A stretch of DNA of 39,772 bases, taken from positions 294,628 to 334,399 of the forward strand of contig FN649727.1 in NCBI GenBank assembly GCA_000310025.1, in the 5' to 3' direction. The DNA is from Ectocarpus siliculosus. Lineage: Eukaryota; Sar; Phaeophyceae; Ectocarpales; Ectocarpaceae. Of this stretch, positions 13,001 through 26,155 are shown piece by piece. The notes under the pieces are model-generated. The model had not been told where the DNA came from. It searched no databases and was given only the letters and a program-made list of their open reading frames with translations. Position 1 is the stretch's first letter. Each line of letters begins with the position of its first letter. The position numbers were made by a program, and so were the translations under genes.

Positions 13001-13850
13001 AGTTTCTTGTTTTCGGCAATGCTGTCTTCTACTGGTGTATTTTTCGTTGTTTTGGCGAGTATTTCTACGGGTGGGCTTGCCGCTGATAGGTCCGTTTAGT
13101 GTATCCGATCGAGCGTCGAGCGGCCTCACCAATTACTCGCGTGTGGCGCGCGGGGTGTCGATGCCGATTTGTTCCGTCGAACTGACCTTTTCGACGCTGA
13201 GTAGAAGGCTAAATCGTAAATGGGGCAGACAGCGATGCATCCGCGACGAAGCAACGAAGCGTTGGCTGTGTGTCATTTGTTATCTGTGGCGAACCCCCCC
13301 CCAGCAAAACTTGATCGCAGAACTGTTAATCCCAGGCAACATTGACAGCTACATACGTTCGTTCGACAGAGACCAACCAAATCCTCTGCTGTGCACGCCG
13401 CCCTCCGTATCCAGTCCGCCCACAGCGACGCCTACCATTGATCGCCATTGTTCGTGAATCCCCCCCGCCCCCGCCCCCGATACTCCCTGGGGCACGTAGG
13501 TGTGGGCAGAGCTAGAGGGACCCAACTGCCCCACCGTAAAAGACGTCTGCGCCGCGGCGACGCGGGGGTCGGCGGGCGTCCAAACGTTCCTCGCTGACAT
13601 GGACGAAGCCGGGCGGGCTGCGGGTCACGAGCAACGGATAGGCCGCCTTTTGGACGAACTCCCCTCCGGGGTGATGGTGCTCGTTGCCTCCCAGGGGGTA
13701 AACCCGGAGTTGCCGCGGAAGCTGGACAAGCAGAGGAAGGCATGCGAGGACCGCCGGTGCGCGTCGACGTGGAGCGCCGGGCAGGGCCGGCTGTTGGAAG
13801 CGCTGGAGGGTCGGGCGCGGGATGGCTGTGTTTTTGCTGCCGTCACTTGA
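9453..13850 (+). CDS. REX1-type DEDDh 3'-5' RNA exonuclease, 5 exons
   Basis: CDS of 810 residues: join(9453..10981, 11271..11498, 12121..12273, 12670..12841, 13500..13850), in phase throughout. The exonuclease core holds all DEDDh residues: D468 and E470 in FGLDCEMC, then YVTRYSGIT across the first junction, D551 in [11 protein letters not shown], and H599 and D604 in GHNSAEDA. This order and the YSGIT block are typical of REX1/REXO1-like enzymes, which trim 3' ends of 5S and 5.8S rRNA, tRNAs and other small RNAs in the nucleus. The first 460 residues are poorly conserved. They contain a poly-Gly tract of about a dozen Gly (about 10036-10068), a basic KKRKN...RKKKTK...KRRRRE cluster likely to be a nuclear localisation signal, and long acidic stretches. 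About 115 residues follow the catalytic core in the last exon. The first exon's frame stays open into intron 1 until 11219, so intron retention would give a protein lacking the D551-H599-D604 half. Confidence 0.92.
11806..11844. repeat. Small hairpin plus direct repeat in intron 2
   Basis: Within intron 2 of the exonuclease gene, GGGTGGACGTT (11806-11816) is followed by its exact reverse complement (11819-11829), and then by another copy of AACGTCCACCCT at about 11833-11844. A transcript would form an 11-base-pair stem with a two-base loop. I know of no function for it. Confidence 0.7.
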
Positions 13851-15679
13851 AATTTTGGGGCCGAGATGTCGTACGTGTACGCGTGTTTCGTGAGTGACTC
13901 CCTTGGCGAAATCGATTTGGAGTGGGGGGGGTCATGAACGAGTTACACGGCATAGTGACTGTCGGGAGATTGTGCCTGGCCGCTGTACCGCGAGAAATCA
14001 CCTGTGAGGCTGCTTTTGTTCTCCGCGGCTTCAATACTGTAAGCGGCGTATGCATACAACGAGGCTGGTGGTTTGGGAAGATTATGTACACTCGGGAGTA
14101 AGCTCCAACATGGCGCTATGGCGTTGGTGTTATTTTTCACGCTCACGTTTTTGGTCATTCGTGAATTAAGCGGAGGGAGGATGTTGGACATGTGGATAAT
14201 GGTCGAAGTGATACCATCCCAAGAATCCATTTTTGTGAAGGAAGGTGTTTGACGTGGCTTACATATCTCATCCAACCGCTCAACATTCAGCCCATCCATG
14301 ACACAATGGGCGTTACCACGGGAACGACGGGGTTCACTATTAAGTGTTTGGGAAGTCCGTAGCGGTGCAGCGAATAATTCTTCAAACGTACAAAGGAGTA
14401 CTGACTAGAGAGCACCGGTAGGGAGTGTGCTAGTGTGAGAGCAATTTCGTCCCACTCAAGAGGAATACTGCCGATTCGATACTTCCTTGAGGTCAAGTGT
14501 CTTTCGATTCGTCAGGAGATTTTCATGTCACATGGGCCAACGGTCGTTGCGTCGCTCCGCAACGAAGTCTTTTTAGTCGCCGCTCACATTGCGTCCATGT
14601 CACTCATACGAGCGTGCGAAGGAGTTCATGTGCAGCAAAGACGCTCGCACGTGCGACGCAATCGAAGAGCTCGTGCACGAAAACGACAGCTGCGATGCTC
14701 TTTTGATTCATAGTTCTAAGGATGCATACAGTACCCGCCGCCCTCAAAGCAACCAGCTACCAGTAGGGGCCATGTGAAACCGCCCATGGCCACGGTGACC
14801 AACGTGTGTCCCGTGTATTCTGGACGTGACAGTTACACCAAGCGGCATATTTTTGGAACGCGTTAGCAGGGGTCACACACAGCAAACGGTCACCATTGAA
14901 CCCTACAGACGAAAAAAAATGTGTTGTGCCAGGGGAGTCAGGGGGAAGGCCACGCCGAGATGTTGATGGAAAAGAGCCGTTCAATTTCACGCCGCATCAA
15001 GACATACTAGCACACTTGCTCCGCTACAGGAGCATGGCACAAGCACGATTTGCCTGCTCTTCACCCAAAACGCACCAAAAACACAACATCCACCTAACTT
15101 CTTTCCGCCTTCGTCTTTCACGAGCGAGCAACATCCCAAGTCGCATCGAAAATAGGGCAATGCCTAATTCAGCCGCCGCCGTCAGCTAGGTTTCTCACTG
15201 AAGCGGAAAGATCCTGCCAACCAGTGAGGTAGCATACGACAGTTCTACAACGCTTGCTCGGATAGTCCGGCACTGAAAAATCGACCCGGCGGTTTTCCAT
15301 CCACACTACAGTAGCCACCAACAGAGCAATAATAATTTACCATGATACCGCGGTTGTCAGTCAACACTAATATTCTCGCACCCCATTTGAGCGGGATACG
15401 TTTTTGGGCGGCCTCTTTCGAGGCTGAAATAGCAGCAAACGGCATCAATATACATGTCCATGTCTTACACCTTGCACAACATCCGAATACAAACGAGAGA
15501 CACGATCCTACCCACGGCGGAGAGTTGGGCCACTCAGCGCAAGATGGGTGCCAAGTGTCAAGTCCCTCAAGAACACCAACACCCCAAAGACGCAAAGAAT
15601 AACTAGTAACACAACACCTACCAGGACCCAACATTTCAATCGAGCGGAAGCAGGCTCCCAACTTGCACGCACTACACCA
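13851..15679. other. Intergenic region between convergent genes
   Basis: About 1.8 kb with no gene I can support. It must hold the 3' UTR of the exonuclease and that of the small minus-strand gene ending at 15680, if real. Open frames such as 13943-14299 (minus), 14896-15189 (plus) and 15245-15661 (minus) have no recognisable domains and irregular composition. No RNA gene was seen. Confidence 0.5.
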
Positions 15680-15916
15680 TCAGCAGCGCTTCTTGTTGGT
15701 GTAAACTGACTGCGCTTCGAGCTTCCCCATCTTGCCCCCGTTGAACACATAGGGATCTCTGTCGAAAAACAGGCGCGTGAGGTAAAGCGTGAAGGCCACC
15801 AACGCGGCTCCCATGGCCCCGAGTACGATCAGCGGCAAGTGCGAATCGGGTTCCGCTCCGGAGCACTCCAAGATCTTATCACGAGCCGCAGTTGCGATTC
15901 CCTCCGCGAAAGCCAT
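15680..15916 (-). CDS. Possible small single-pass membrane protein
   Basis: A 78-residue frame starts at the ATG ending at 15916 and reads MAFAEGIATAARDKILEC, then a hydrophobic helix LPLIVLGAMGAALVAFTLYL at about residues 29-48, then a charged tail RLFFDRDPYVFNGGKMGK ending KKRC. The single helix with a positively charged follow-on suggests a tail-anchored or signal-anchored protein. The frame is open upstream to 16108, so a longer start is possible, but that part has no pattern. A TATA-like TATATATTA lies near 16011-16019, about 95 bases upstream of the ATG on this strand's 5' side. Its minus orientation would complete the alternating-strand pattern of the window. I do not recognise the family; it could also be one exon of a larger gene. 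Confidence 0.4.
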   Translation of the reverse strand: MAFAEGIATAARDKILECSGAEPDSHLPLIVLGAMGAALVAFTLYLTRLFFDRDPYVFNGGKMGKLEAQSVYTNKKRC

Positions 15917-16813
15917 GAAACCGCTAGTTTCCCCGCCAGTCGATGCATTGACTCCATGCAAGCCTGACCGCGTTTCGATCAAATGTTTGGGAAGTGATGA
16001 CACGGGGATGTATATATTATGGTGTGCAGGTGACCGAGTCTTTATGTACCGATCGCCGTGTTGCTTTCGGATCAATGCACCCCGACCAGTGTTAGCAAAT
16101 AATTGCATCGCTAGCTACAAGAACGTTTGGCGTATACGAAAGGGAGGGAGGGAGGGAGGGAGGGAGGGATGGAGGGAGAGAGAGCGAGGCTTGAGTGATG
16201 GCACCAGAGCACGCTTTTTAGGTGCATAGTAGATATGCGGCAGCAAAACTCTGAAGCACACTGCTGTTGCTGCGAACTACCGCGTTGTCTTCGAAATTGA
16301 AAGGTTACTGCCACTAACTGCCACAAACAGCTCAGCACCGACCCTTGGCAATCAGCACCAGCTGCTGGACTCACCCGCGAGGAATGTGGCGATGAGGCAA
16401 GCTACCATCACGGCGGCGGATTCACATCGTCGTGCCATTGTGGTTGTTATCCTCCGCTTCTTGATCGATCACGGCAAAATGGCAGCCCCTCGTCACGTCA
16501 ACACAAAGCCGCCTGATGCAAAGCAGAGCGCGAAGCAGGGACGGCGAGAAGAAACCGGCGTGTTTCCGGGCGTTCTAGGTGCGAGGCAAGGAAGATAGGA
16601 GTGCAGGAGAGGGGACAGAGGGGATGCTTGCGTGCAGTGCACGGGCGAGAAGGTCAGGAGTCAGGAGGAGAGCAGACCAAGCAAAAAAAACGCGTGTGGG
16701 GGGGGATGGAAATGACAGTCCGGCAAAGTCGGGACTGCTGTAGCTAAGATTACCTTCGTACGTGTCGGCCACAGCATCGCATGATCACAGAGGAGGTATA
16801 GGGAGAGCTACCT
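15917..16813. other. Intergenic region with GGGA microsatellite
   Basis: This divergent interval lies between the possible small membrane protein and the YggS-like gene. It contains the simple repeat at 16140-16192 and G-rich runs near 16697-16706. No conserved coding exon was found. It should contain the YggS-like promoter. Confidence 0.5.
16140..16192. repeat. (GGGA)n / (GA)n microsatellite
   Basis: A tract of about seven GGGA units is followed by GGAT and then GAGAGAGAGC-type sequence. It is purine-only on the plus strand and likely length-variable. Confidence 0.9.
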
Positions 16814-18436
<1,623 letters not shown>

Positions 18437-18963
18437 GGCCGTTGGAGATAGATAGTGCCACACGCTGCAGAGAGTAGTTCAAGCAATGAGCCTAAATAAA
18501 CGGTTTTGGTTTATTGTTTTGTTTGCGACGTTGGGCCTGCCCATAGAGAAAGAGACGGACTGCCCAACGGCAGGCGTGTTGCGTTAGCTCCCGGGTACCA
18601 GGTGTGCGCGTGTACGTACACGGCGCTCATCGAGTCGAAACGTTGGCGATCACAATTGGTTGCGGATCCGGCCATTGGCGTGCTTCGTGTTGATCCATCT
18701 TGACCCATCGGTGGGCGGCGAAGATTTTGCGCACTACTTATCGCGTAGAGCGGTATCCTGTCAGCTCGTGCGAGATATGGTTGAGGAACCTCTACTGTAG
18801 AAGGAAGGGCCCGGTGAGTCTTTGTTGTTCTAATTAGCATCAAACTCGTTCCTATTTACTCACGCACCCCGTCCGCGCCTACAAAGATGGAGGAGTCGCT
18901 CCCTTGAGGCACTTAGTTTGTTAGTAGTTGTCGAAGTCTTCGTCCCTTGAGGCACTTAGTTTG
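18437..18963. other. Convergent 3' intergenic region
   Basis: The 527 bases between the stop codons of the YggS-like gene (plus) and the NC2-alpha-like gene (minus) contain the YggS-like 3' UTR with its candidate poly(A) signal and one unit of the 43-base tandem duplication. No other gene was seen. Confidence 0.6.
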
Positions 18964-18986
18964 TTAGTAGTTGTCGAAGTCTTCGT
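18901..18986. repeat. 43-bp tandem duplication across a stop codon
   Basis: The unit starting CCCTTGAGGCACTTAGTTTG occurs at 18901-18943 and again, identically, at 18944-18986. On the minus strand the right-hand copy supplies the last codons and stop of the NC2-alpha-like gene; the left copy lies in its 3' UTR. Because 43 is not a multiple of three and the copy is past the stop, the protein is unaffected. The lack of any mismatch suggests a recent event or an assembly error. Confidence 0.95.
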
Positions 18987-21323
18987 CCTCATCGTCCCCC
19001 AATATTGCGCAAGCGGCTGGAGTAGCTGTGGGCACCATCCCCCCTAACAAAGCTTGTCGTCGGCCCTCCTCGTCAAGCCCCGCCAGCGCCAACAAATTAC
19101 TCCCCGCTCCTGCCGTCGAGGCAATTGCGCCACCTGATTCGATAAGATCCGACTCGCCATCCATCCGACTCGCTGCCCCATCCGCAGACTCCAAGTCCCT
19201 TCGCTCCTTGCCTTTCTTTGCCCCCCCGACGGCTTTTGCTCCTGCTCGAGCGGAGGTGGCGCCGCCTTTCCGTGTCCGTTTTGCCCCACCGGCACCGAGA
19301 GATCCACCGCTATCTTGTGCTGGGCTAAGCACCGGTCGCAAGAAGTCGAATCGTTCTTCCTCAGCTACAGCTTGCCGCCTGTATCGACACCACGGGCCCA
19401 GATATGGGGAGAGCGGCAGGGCGGGCGTACTCATATTTTACTTGCCTTCGTTGTTAGACCATTGGACACGCGTCCTCGAGCGGACAGAGCATTCTCCCCA
19501 CAAGACCAATCACAGATAGACAAATCGTTCGTTCCTGCAGGACTTTGCGGAAGGTGGCTCAAATTTTTTCTGTCGATATCACTTCCCGCCCAGCAGCAGG
19601 GGGGGGGTTCGAACGAACTTGCCACGATGCCAGGTACGGTAAGGTTGCGAGTCACCGCCCGGTCCGGAATCATCGCCCGGTCCGGACTCATCGCACAGGG
19701 GTGCGATGCAAATTAAATGGCTAAATGATTTGATTTTCCGCACAGGGTCCGGAGTCATCGCACAGGGTGCGGTGACTCGCAACCTTACGGTACCCACGTG
19801 ACATCGCAGAGGTAGGTACAACCGTAAACACAGAGTCCTAACAAGGTGTACCTTGCCGCGGTGCGTACAAACAACACCAACGATCCCCAGTACGCAAGCG
19901 AGACTCGCGTTAGATAAACCCGTAGCACCATTCTTGTATGGTGGACCAACATTTGGCACATACCTACGGACTGCCGTCTGTAAAATGTGGGAGAACATGA
20001 TTTTCCGGTTGGTTTCCTCGGTTTATCTTGGGCTGTTGGAGACCCAACTGGCGGTCGGAATTTCGCGACGGAAGAATGTGGTGATGTGCGCCGCTCTTGC
20101 GTGGTGCAACACACCAACCCCATCTTCCACCGATTTGGTAGCGAAAAGTACAAGAGTTGACTACATATCTCGGCATGCCGTGGCCAGTTGCTCTTGCTCC
20201 GTACAACCACGAACTTAGTTCGTCCGAACTCTCAATCATACCGTTGTACTCACACGTCTTCCGGAAGAACCTGCTGCGGGACAGATTTCGACGCATCCGG
20301 GCATTTTCTAACTTTTTTGTTGGGCTCGCGGTGCCCCGCTACCCTCGCCCTGCTGACAGAGGCCTCGACCAGATCAGCCAGGAAAGCGTCGGTGCATCTA
20401 GCTGTTGCCCGCTCGGAACCCAACAAGTACGCCGCGTGCACGAAAGAGAAAAGTCAAGAGTTGAACGGACTTTCAATAATGATGGTTTAGAGCGATAGCA
20501 GAGTGTGGAGCGCTGGGTGAAGCCGGCCAGGCTGCTGCTCTGCCAAGCAAGGATACGTGTATCGCACTGTACCATCAAAACTCTGGTTCAGCAGGTGCAG
20601 CAGTACCGGCCGGCGCGACAGGCTCAAAATCTCCCAATAAGCGATAAAAAGTGCAGCAGCCCAGCGGTGGATCATGCAGTACATCAGTGGTAGTCTGCAG
20701 TCTATGCACGGTGGTGGCGACGAAATGATAAGAAACTGACGTTTGCCGGCCGGTCCTGCTACTGCCGCTGTAGTCTACTACTGATAAGAAACGGACATTT
20801 GCCGGCCGGTACTGCTGGTGGTCTATATTTACTGCTGTGTCTATTCTACGGATGTGTATGTAGTCTACTGCTGACGTTGGAAGAGCGGATCGGGAACATC
20901 TACCACTCACGACCATGTTCAGCATCAAGAATAAACATCACCAAAATAGGACGCTTGGCATGCGAACAGCCGTACACCAATGGGGCATGGAGCAACAGCA
21001 GCATCACTAGCGTGGTCCTAGGTTACAGAGAGTCAGCGCGAACGGCACCCGCTCGTTCTCACCTATCATGCACGTTGCTTGCACTGACATCTTGCCGATC
21101 GACTCGTCGTTCTGCGCTACAGCTTTCACCCTCGACTGCAAAGCGCAACGGGAAACAGCAGTAGGGGCAGCCGCGTTGTCAGCAGATGATCTGGGTCGGT
21201 ACAGCAAAGCACAGGTCTCTGACATGGGGCCGGGGATACGTCGGCGGAGGGATATCAATATCATCGTGCCATGTGATCACTCTCGCTCTTTCTTACCAAT
21301 GGAAGAGGTGGTACGGATCCCAT
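18964..21323 (-). CDS. NC2-alpha/DRAP1-like histone-fold protein, at least 5 exons
   Basis: Minus-strand exons: 21297-21323 (nine codons, MGSVPPLPL), 21063-21135 (SRVKAVAQNDESIGKMS), 20343-20401 (joined I|ARCTDAFLADLVEA, ending SRAR), about 19544-19569 (KNLSHLPQ), and 18964 to 19370 or 19378. The last exon reads VAEEERFDFLRPVLSP, then a basic Gly/Ala-rich part and a DDEDEDFDNY end. RVK.(5)D..IGKM, ADLVEA, SHL and ERFDFL follow the NF-YC/NC2-alpha histone-fold order, and the acidic tail resembles that of DRAP1. NC2-alpha pairs with NC2-beta (DR1) to bind TBP and repress or tune TATA-dependent transcription; here this is inferred. Exons 1-3 join in phase with standard sites. The stretch between exon 3 (phase 0) and the SHL exon (phase 2) does not join directly. 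About six residues are missing, so a micro-exon or a different border in the loop between helices 2 and 3 is expected. The donor after SHLPQ (GTCCTG) is weak. Confidence 0.75.
19638..19788. mobile_element. Short MITE with terminal inverted repeats
   Basis: GTAAGGTTGCGAGTCACCGC near 19639 is matched by its exact reverse complement ending at 19788. The pentamer GGTAC directly flanks both sides (19633-19637 and 19789-19793) and could be a target-site duplication. Inside, short blocks (CCGGTCCGGA, CATCGCACAGGG, GTCCGGAGTCATCGC) repeat in both orientations. No coding capacity. It sits in an intron of the NC2-alpha-like gene. Confidence 0.8.
20726..20816. repeat. Two-copy 35-bp repeat, period 56
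   Basis: A TGATAAGAAAC.GAC.TTTGCCGGCCGGT.CTGCT unit occurs at 20726-20760 and 20782-20816 with three differences. TAGTCTACT-type sequence follows the first copy and recurs near 20860. It lies in intron 2 of the NC2-alpha-like gene. The purpose is unknown. Confidence 0.75.
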
Positions 21324-21660
21324 TTTTCGGTCGCGCTCTCTCGTCAATTTCAGCGAGCGTGTTGTCTCGCCTGTGGTGGTGTGTGAGCTTGCCATCTCGC
21401 CCGTGCGTGGTGATTGTGTGAGCCCCCTGCCTCTCTGCTAACTTGATCCAAAAGCAAAGGGACAAAAAGGGACTGTTCGACTTCCCTACGGAGCCCCCAT
21501 GACCCCGCCCCCCCTGCCCCCATGACAGAAAACAATTTCGTCTGTCGGGTTCCTGGTGACCGTTTGCTGTCTGCTGTTGTGTGTTTGTGTTTCTTCGGGA
21601 AATCACAAGAAACCCACGGGTAGCCTTCCCTACGGCGGCGGGCGCTCAGACCCGAGAGAG
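21324..21660. promoter_or_regulatory. Putative bidirectional promoter, NC2-alpha / kinesin-4
   Basis: The start codons of the two divergent genes are 337 bases apart. The interval holds a C-rich tract (CCCCGCCCCCCCTGCCCCC, about 21505-21523) and no clear TATA box. The kinesin reading frame is open upstream of its ATG to about 21556 but without conserved sequence there, and the motor domain itself begins right after the chosen ATG. Confidence 0.5.
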
Positions 21661-24600
21661 ATGGGAGAGACTGGGAGGGTACGCGTGGCTGTACGCGTGC
21701 GGCCTCTCCTTAGCTTCGAGAAGACAGAGAGGTTAGGAGAGTGCCTGAGCTGCATCCCCCAATCCAAGCAGCTGTGCGTTGGGGACGGCGGGGACAACGG
21801 GCGAAATACCTTCACCTTCGACTTCACCTTCCCCAAGAGCTGCGAACAGAGGTCGCTCTACGATGACTGCGTCGCTTCCCTGTTGGAAGGTGGGACAGAA
21901 ATCGTGTGCACTTTGGGTGTTGGATCAGCCTTTTAAATCGGCCGCCGCGATTTTTCCTCTTGTGTGTTGCACCTGCTGTGGTGTAGCCGCCCTCTCTATC
22001 GTCATGTTTTCGGCTGCCTCTGTGCGCAGGTAGCTTGTACGTTGCGCTTGCCTTCGACCCTTTGCTCGTGATGTTTGTCTCGTGCCCTATGCCACTGGGG
22101 TCATCACAGTAGGTGTTTTTCATGAGCTTGCGAAGGTGTTCCCGTGGGTAGGTACTGCTATTGCGGGGTTGTAAGAGTCTGTGCTCGCTGTGTGTAAGGG
22201 CGAGATACAGGCAGAACAAGCATCTCGCTGCTAATGTCTACACTTTGTTGTACCGGACATGCTGAGCGCGTTCCAACTCGAACCTAGGTTTGTCAATGGG
22301 GACGATGCTGTGCGCCATTCATGTGTCCCATCATCTGTTTTACTTGCCAGCAGAGACCATGAGAAACACATCTGAGTGCAGTTGGTTTGATGGCTCCCCA
22401 CTAATGCTGTACCGCTGTATACCCAACGGGTACGGAGATCGTATATCGTATGATATGCATACCGCATTCAAGAGTAGACGGAGATTGTTCGGCCTTTGCC
22501 CTCCTATGTATGTAGCCGTCGTGGCTGTTGATATGCTATGCATACAGTAGTATTTATACGTATGTAGGAGCTCCGCCATCCTTGATCCCTCATTCTTCAA
22601 AGGCCGTGCATCTGGCAGTGGACCCCATGCTCGAGTGCAGTTTTTCAGCAAGTCGCTTCCCGCGAGCAAGAAAGTGTTCCTCTTTTCCGGCAATAAATAA
22701 ATCTAGCTCTTGAATTTTATGAATCCAACCAGCAGATATGATCATGCGCTATGCATATCATCACTCATCGAACCGTCGTCTCGGATAGGTGTCAGGACAT
22801 TGTCGGGTAGTTATCGCGGCGGAAGCTGTCGCTCCTCTTCCTATACCTGCAATATAACCCTGTTTTCCAGGTTTCAGGTCACGTGTGGACGAGCTAGTCT
22901 ATTATTACAATAAGAGTCGAAGAGATGACACCCCCGTGTTAGCGTTGTTTTAAAGCGTATTTCTCCGCAACTAGGCGAACACTAACCGATACCTGTTAGG
23001 AATGCCCTCGACAAGATGTTTCCAAAACTACCCTTTTCGGCAGCGTTAACCCCCTGGTTGTGGAGAAACACGCTGAAAAAAAACGTTAATTCGGGGGTGC
23101 CATCTCTCCGACATTTACGGTGGTGATGTTATTGATGTCCACAGCCCTTCTGCTCATGGCGTGGCTTCTCGGTGGCGTTTCGCCCCACCGTCGAGCACAG
23201 TCAACACGGGAATACTTGCAGGACGGCAATTTTGCCGTCGCGCCATCGCAACACCGTGACGGGACCAGGCAGTCGGTGCTCTGACGTCTGTGAACGCTAG
23301 AACCAGCCGTCCAAACTCAATTGTGGTCTCATGTCTCTCTCTACATGTGCATTGCAATCACCGTGAGCTTGGGCCGAGAAACACCCCCCCGCTGTTTTGT
23401 TGGCAAAACACGAGAGGTGTGCCGCTACTCGGGGTTTCCCAAAAAGTACTGTAGGCGTTTTTTTTCGTCTCTTATGCCTCACCACCCGCACACCCGTCGC
23501 TTGACTTGCTGTTCGGTCGCTTCTGGCGCAGCCTTCTTCGAGGGGTTCAATGCCACCATCCTGGCGTACGGTCAGACCGGCTCGGGCAAGACCTACACAA
23601 TGGGAAGCGCCAGCAGCCTGAGGTAAGCTTTCTCGCGCCCTGGTGTATGTGAGTCCTGTCCGTGGGGGTGCTTAGGCATGAAAGTCTTAACACTAAACCA
23701 ACTGAACTGCGGGCCGCCAGGTTGTTTGGAGTGCCGTTGTGGGAAATTATTTCTCCCACAGCACCGCGAAAGGCATGTAACCCGTAGAGGCGTGGTGGTA
23801 CAGTAGCTCTGTGCTTTGTAGATTGCCCACCATGCATGTTTGGACGATTATCACCATCCTGAGTGCAGGAGATACTACTTCCGCTGGGGCTTGCGTTTCA
23901 CCGTCAGTTGTGTCTTCGTCGTACCTTTCAACGACCTCACCAGGATCGCCGAGGAGGAGCAGGGCATCATCCCTCGCGTCATCACCGGGATGTACGACCT
24001 CTTGAGAGAGGCGCTGGAGGAGAGGCCCAACGTCTCGTACTCTGTACGGTGTCAGTTCCTAGAGATCTACGGCGAGGAGATACACGATCTACTAGAGCCG
24101 GCCGGTTCCACCGTGACCATTCGCGAAGGGCAGAATGGAGAGGTCAACGTGCACGGAGCTAAGGAGATGCTGGTCAACGGTGCTGAGGTATGTATGGGGC
24201 ATACAACCTGCGAGGTTTTGTAAGGTAGGAGGCATGCTGGCCTACGCCAGTGGTGCTGTGCGGTTTTTGGTGCAGCAGACAGCAGCTTGTAATAGCTTGG
24301 TAGTCGTACATGCCATGCGCGTGTACGGCAGTACGCCAGCCAGGCTTCGTTGCTCTCCTCGGAGTAATCGTGTTACCTGCCGTCCGCGACCAATAATACG
24401 ATCGGGTTGGTGTCGGCGTTGTGGTCCAGGAAATGGCGATGCTGCTGGAGAGAGGGTCCCTCTGCCGGACCACGGGTTCGACGCTGATGAACGCACACTC
24501 CTCGCGATCCCACGCCATCTTCACGGTGCTGTTGGAGCAGCGCATCCGGCCGGAAGGGGAGGCGCCTGTCGCGGATGAGAGGGTGAGCAGGCCTCTACGT

Positions 24601-26155
24601 GAGGGTTATGCGTTTTCGTGCGTTTCCTTGTCAGGGTTAGTTAGCCTTCATTTCCCCGTCGCCGGGTGCCCCGCTCGGAACGGTTTCACGACATGAACTC
24701 AAAGCAATTGCATGCCGAGGAGGGCGTCATATCTTCTTTTTTGTCGATAGCCTGCCGGAAACGTTTGTTACTCCTTTTGTGTTTCGGAGGATGTTTTCGT
24801 ACGTCTTGGACTGAGGAAAGTGGACTATCGCCTACTTATCCTGCAGGACAAGTCCTAGTAATCGCTCTTTCGTTTGCTTGTTGTTGTGGACTGTTGCTGC
24901 TGTTTCTGTTGGAGTGGTAATGTTGGTTGTTGTATTTTCGCTGATGCTGCTGTTGCTGGCGGTGGTGATGGTATTATGATTGTTTTTGTGTCCATTTGCT
25001 GCTGTTATTGGCGGTGGTGATTGTGTTGGCACTACCATCTTAGTCGGGACCTCGTCCTGGCCTAAACGTTGCCGGCAGGTGGACCCAGATGACGTGGAGA
25101 TCCGTCGTTCGAAATTTCACTTCGTTGACCTGGCGGGGTCTGAGAGGGCAAAGAGGACAGGGGCATCCGGTCAGCGTTTCAAAGAGGTAACTGTGTGCGC
25201 TATGGCACACATGGGGCGGTGGGTAGTTTGCTCTTTCTTTTCTCTTGTGTTTGACCGAGATGTGCCTGTAATGGGTCCTTTGTGATGCAGCATCGGCGGC
25301 CAGGCAGGCATGATACTGAAGTCCCTCCAACTACCATGCACGCCATTTGTATGCGAAGGTGACAGCACGGCACTAGCACTGCTGCCGTGTTTTGATTACT
25401 GTAGTAGATTTAGGGTGGGGTAGGCGCCGCTGAAGTCAGCGGTGTGGCAGTCAACGTACAATCAAGCTCAAAACCTGCTCTCTACCCCCCCCCCCCGCCC
25501 CGAGAATTTCGCTCCTGTTAGTTGGTGTACACTAAGGGTTTTCCTCCTCTGGTATCGTGCCATCGATTTTTGACTGACATTCCCAGGGTGTGGACATCAA
25601 CAAGGGGTTGCTGACGCTGGGTAACGTCATCAGCGCCCTAGGCGACGACACCAAGAGAGGGAAGGTCCACGTCCCCTACCGGGACTCGAAGCTGACGCGC
25701 ATGCTTCAGGACTCGCTGGGCGGCAACAGCCAGACCCTCATGATCTGCTGCGTCTCTCCCTCGGAGTCCAACATGCACGAGACCCTCAGCGCGCTACGGG
25801 TGAGCGTCGCCGGGATATTGTAGACGTCCGGGTTAGGGTGGAGACCCGTCCATGTGTGGCCACTTTCGGACAGGAGGCTGTTGAAACTCGCCCGCGGCAT
25901 GGAAGCCAACTTTGTTTTCAGTTTCTGGTTGGATGGCTGTCCGACCTGTGTTTTAACCTGAGTCAGTAACTTGTATTTCACCGTTTTCTCGGTAGTCACG
26001 CGCTACGAGGACACGCCACAATGCCGTTCTTGTTGCTTTTTTTGTCAGCCTTGACTCGTTGTTGTAGTCTCATGTTCGTGCCCTTGACTATCCGTCGTCG
26101 TTCACACGCATGCATGCAGTACGCGAACCGCGCCCGCAACATCCAGAACAAGCCG
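21661..26155 (+). other. Kinesin motor domain (exons 1 to start of 7)
   Basis: The motor spans residues 1 to about 358. It starts [12 protein letters not shown]. The P-loop GQTGSGKT is at 90-97, preceded by FNATILAY, and the [14 protein letters not shown] block follows. Switch I NAHSSRSH is at 209-216 and switch II DLAGSER at 256-262. The later blocks are [26 protein letters not shown] and the neck boundary [15 protein letters not shown]. All nucleotide-contacting motifs are intact, so the motor should be an active ATPase. The YANRARNI(Q)NKPVVN end is characteristic of the kinesin-4 group. The motor is split by six introns. Confidence 0.96.

Noticed and set aside
23666-23712. tRNA-like D-arm sequence (AGTTCAGTTGG) on the minus strand in kinesin intron 2
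   Set aside because: There is no T-arm GGTTCGA box, no closing acceptor stem and a poor anticodon stem, so it is not a tRNA gene. A decayed tRNA-derived fragment cannot be excluded.
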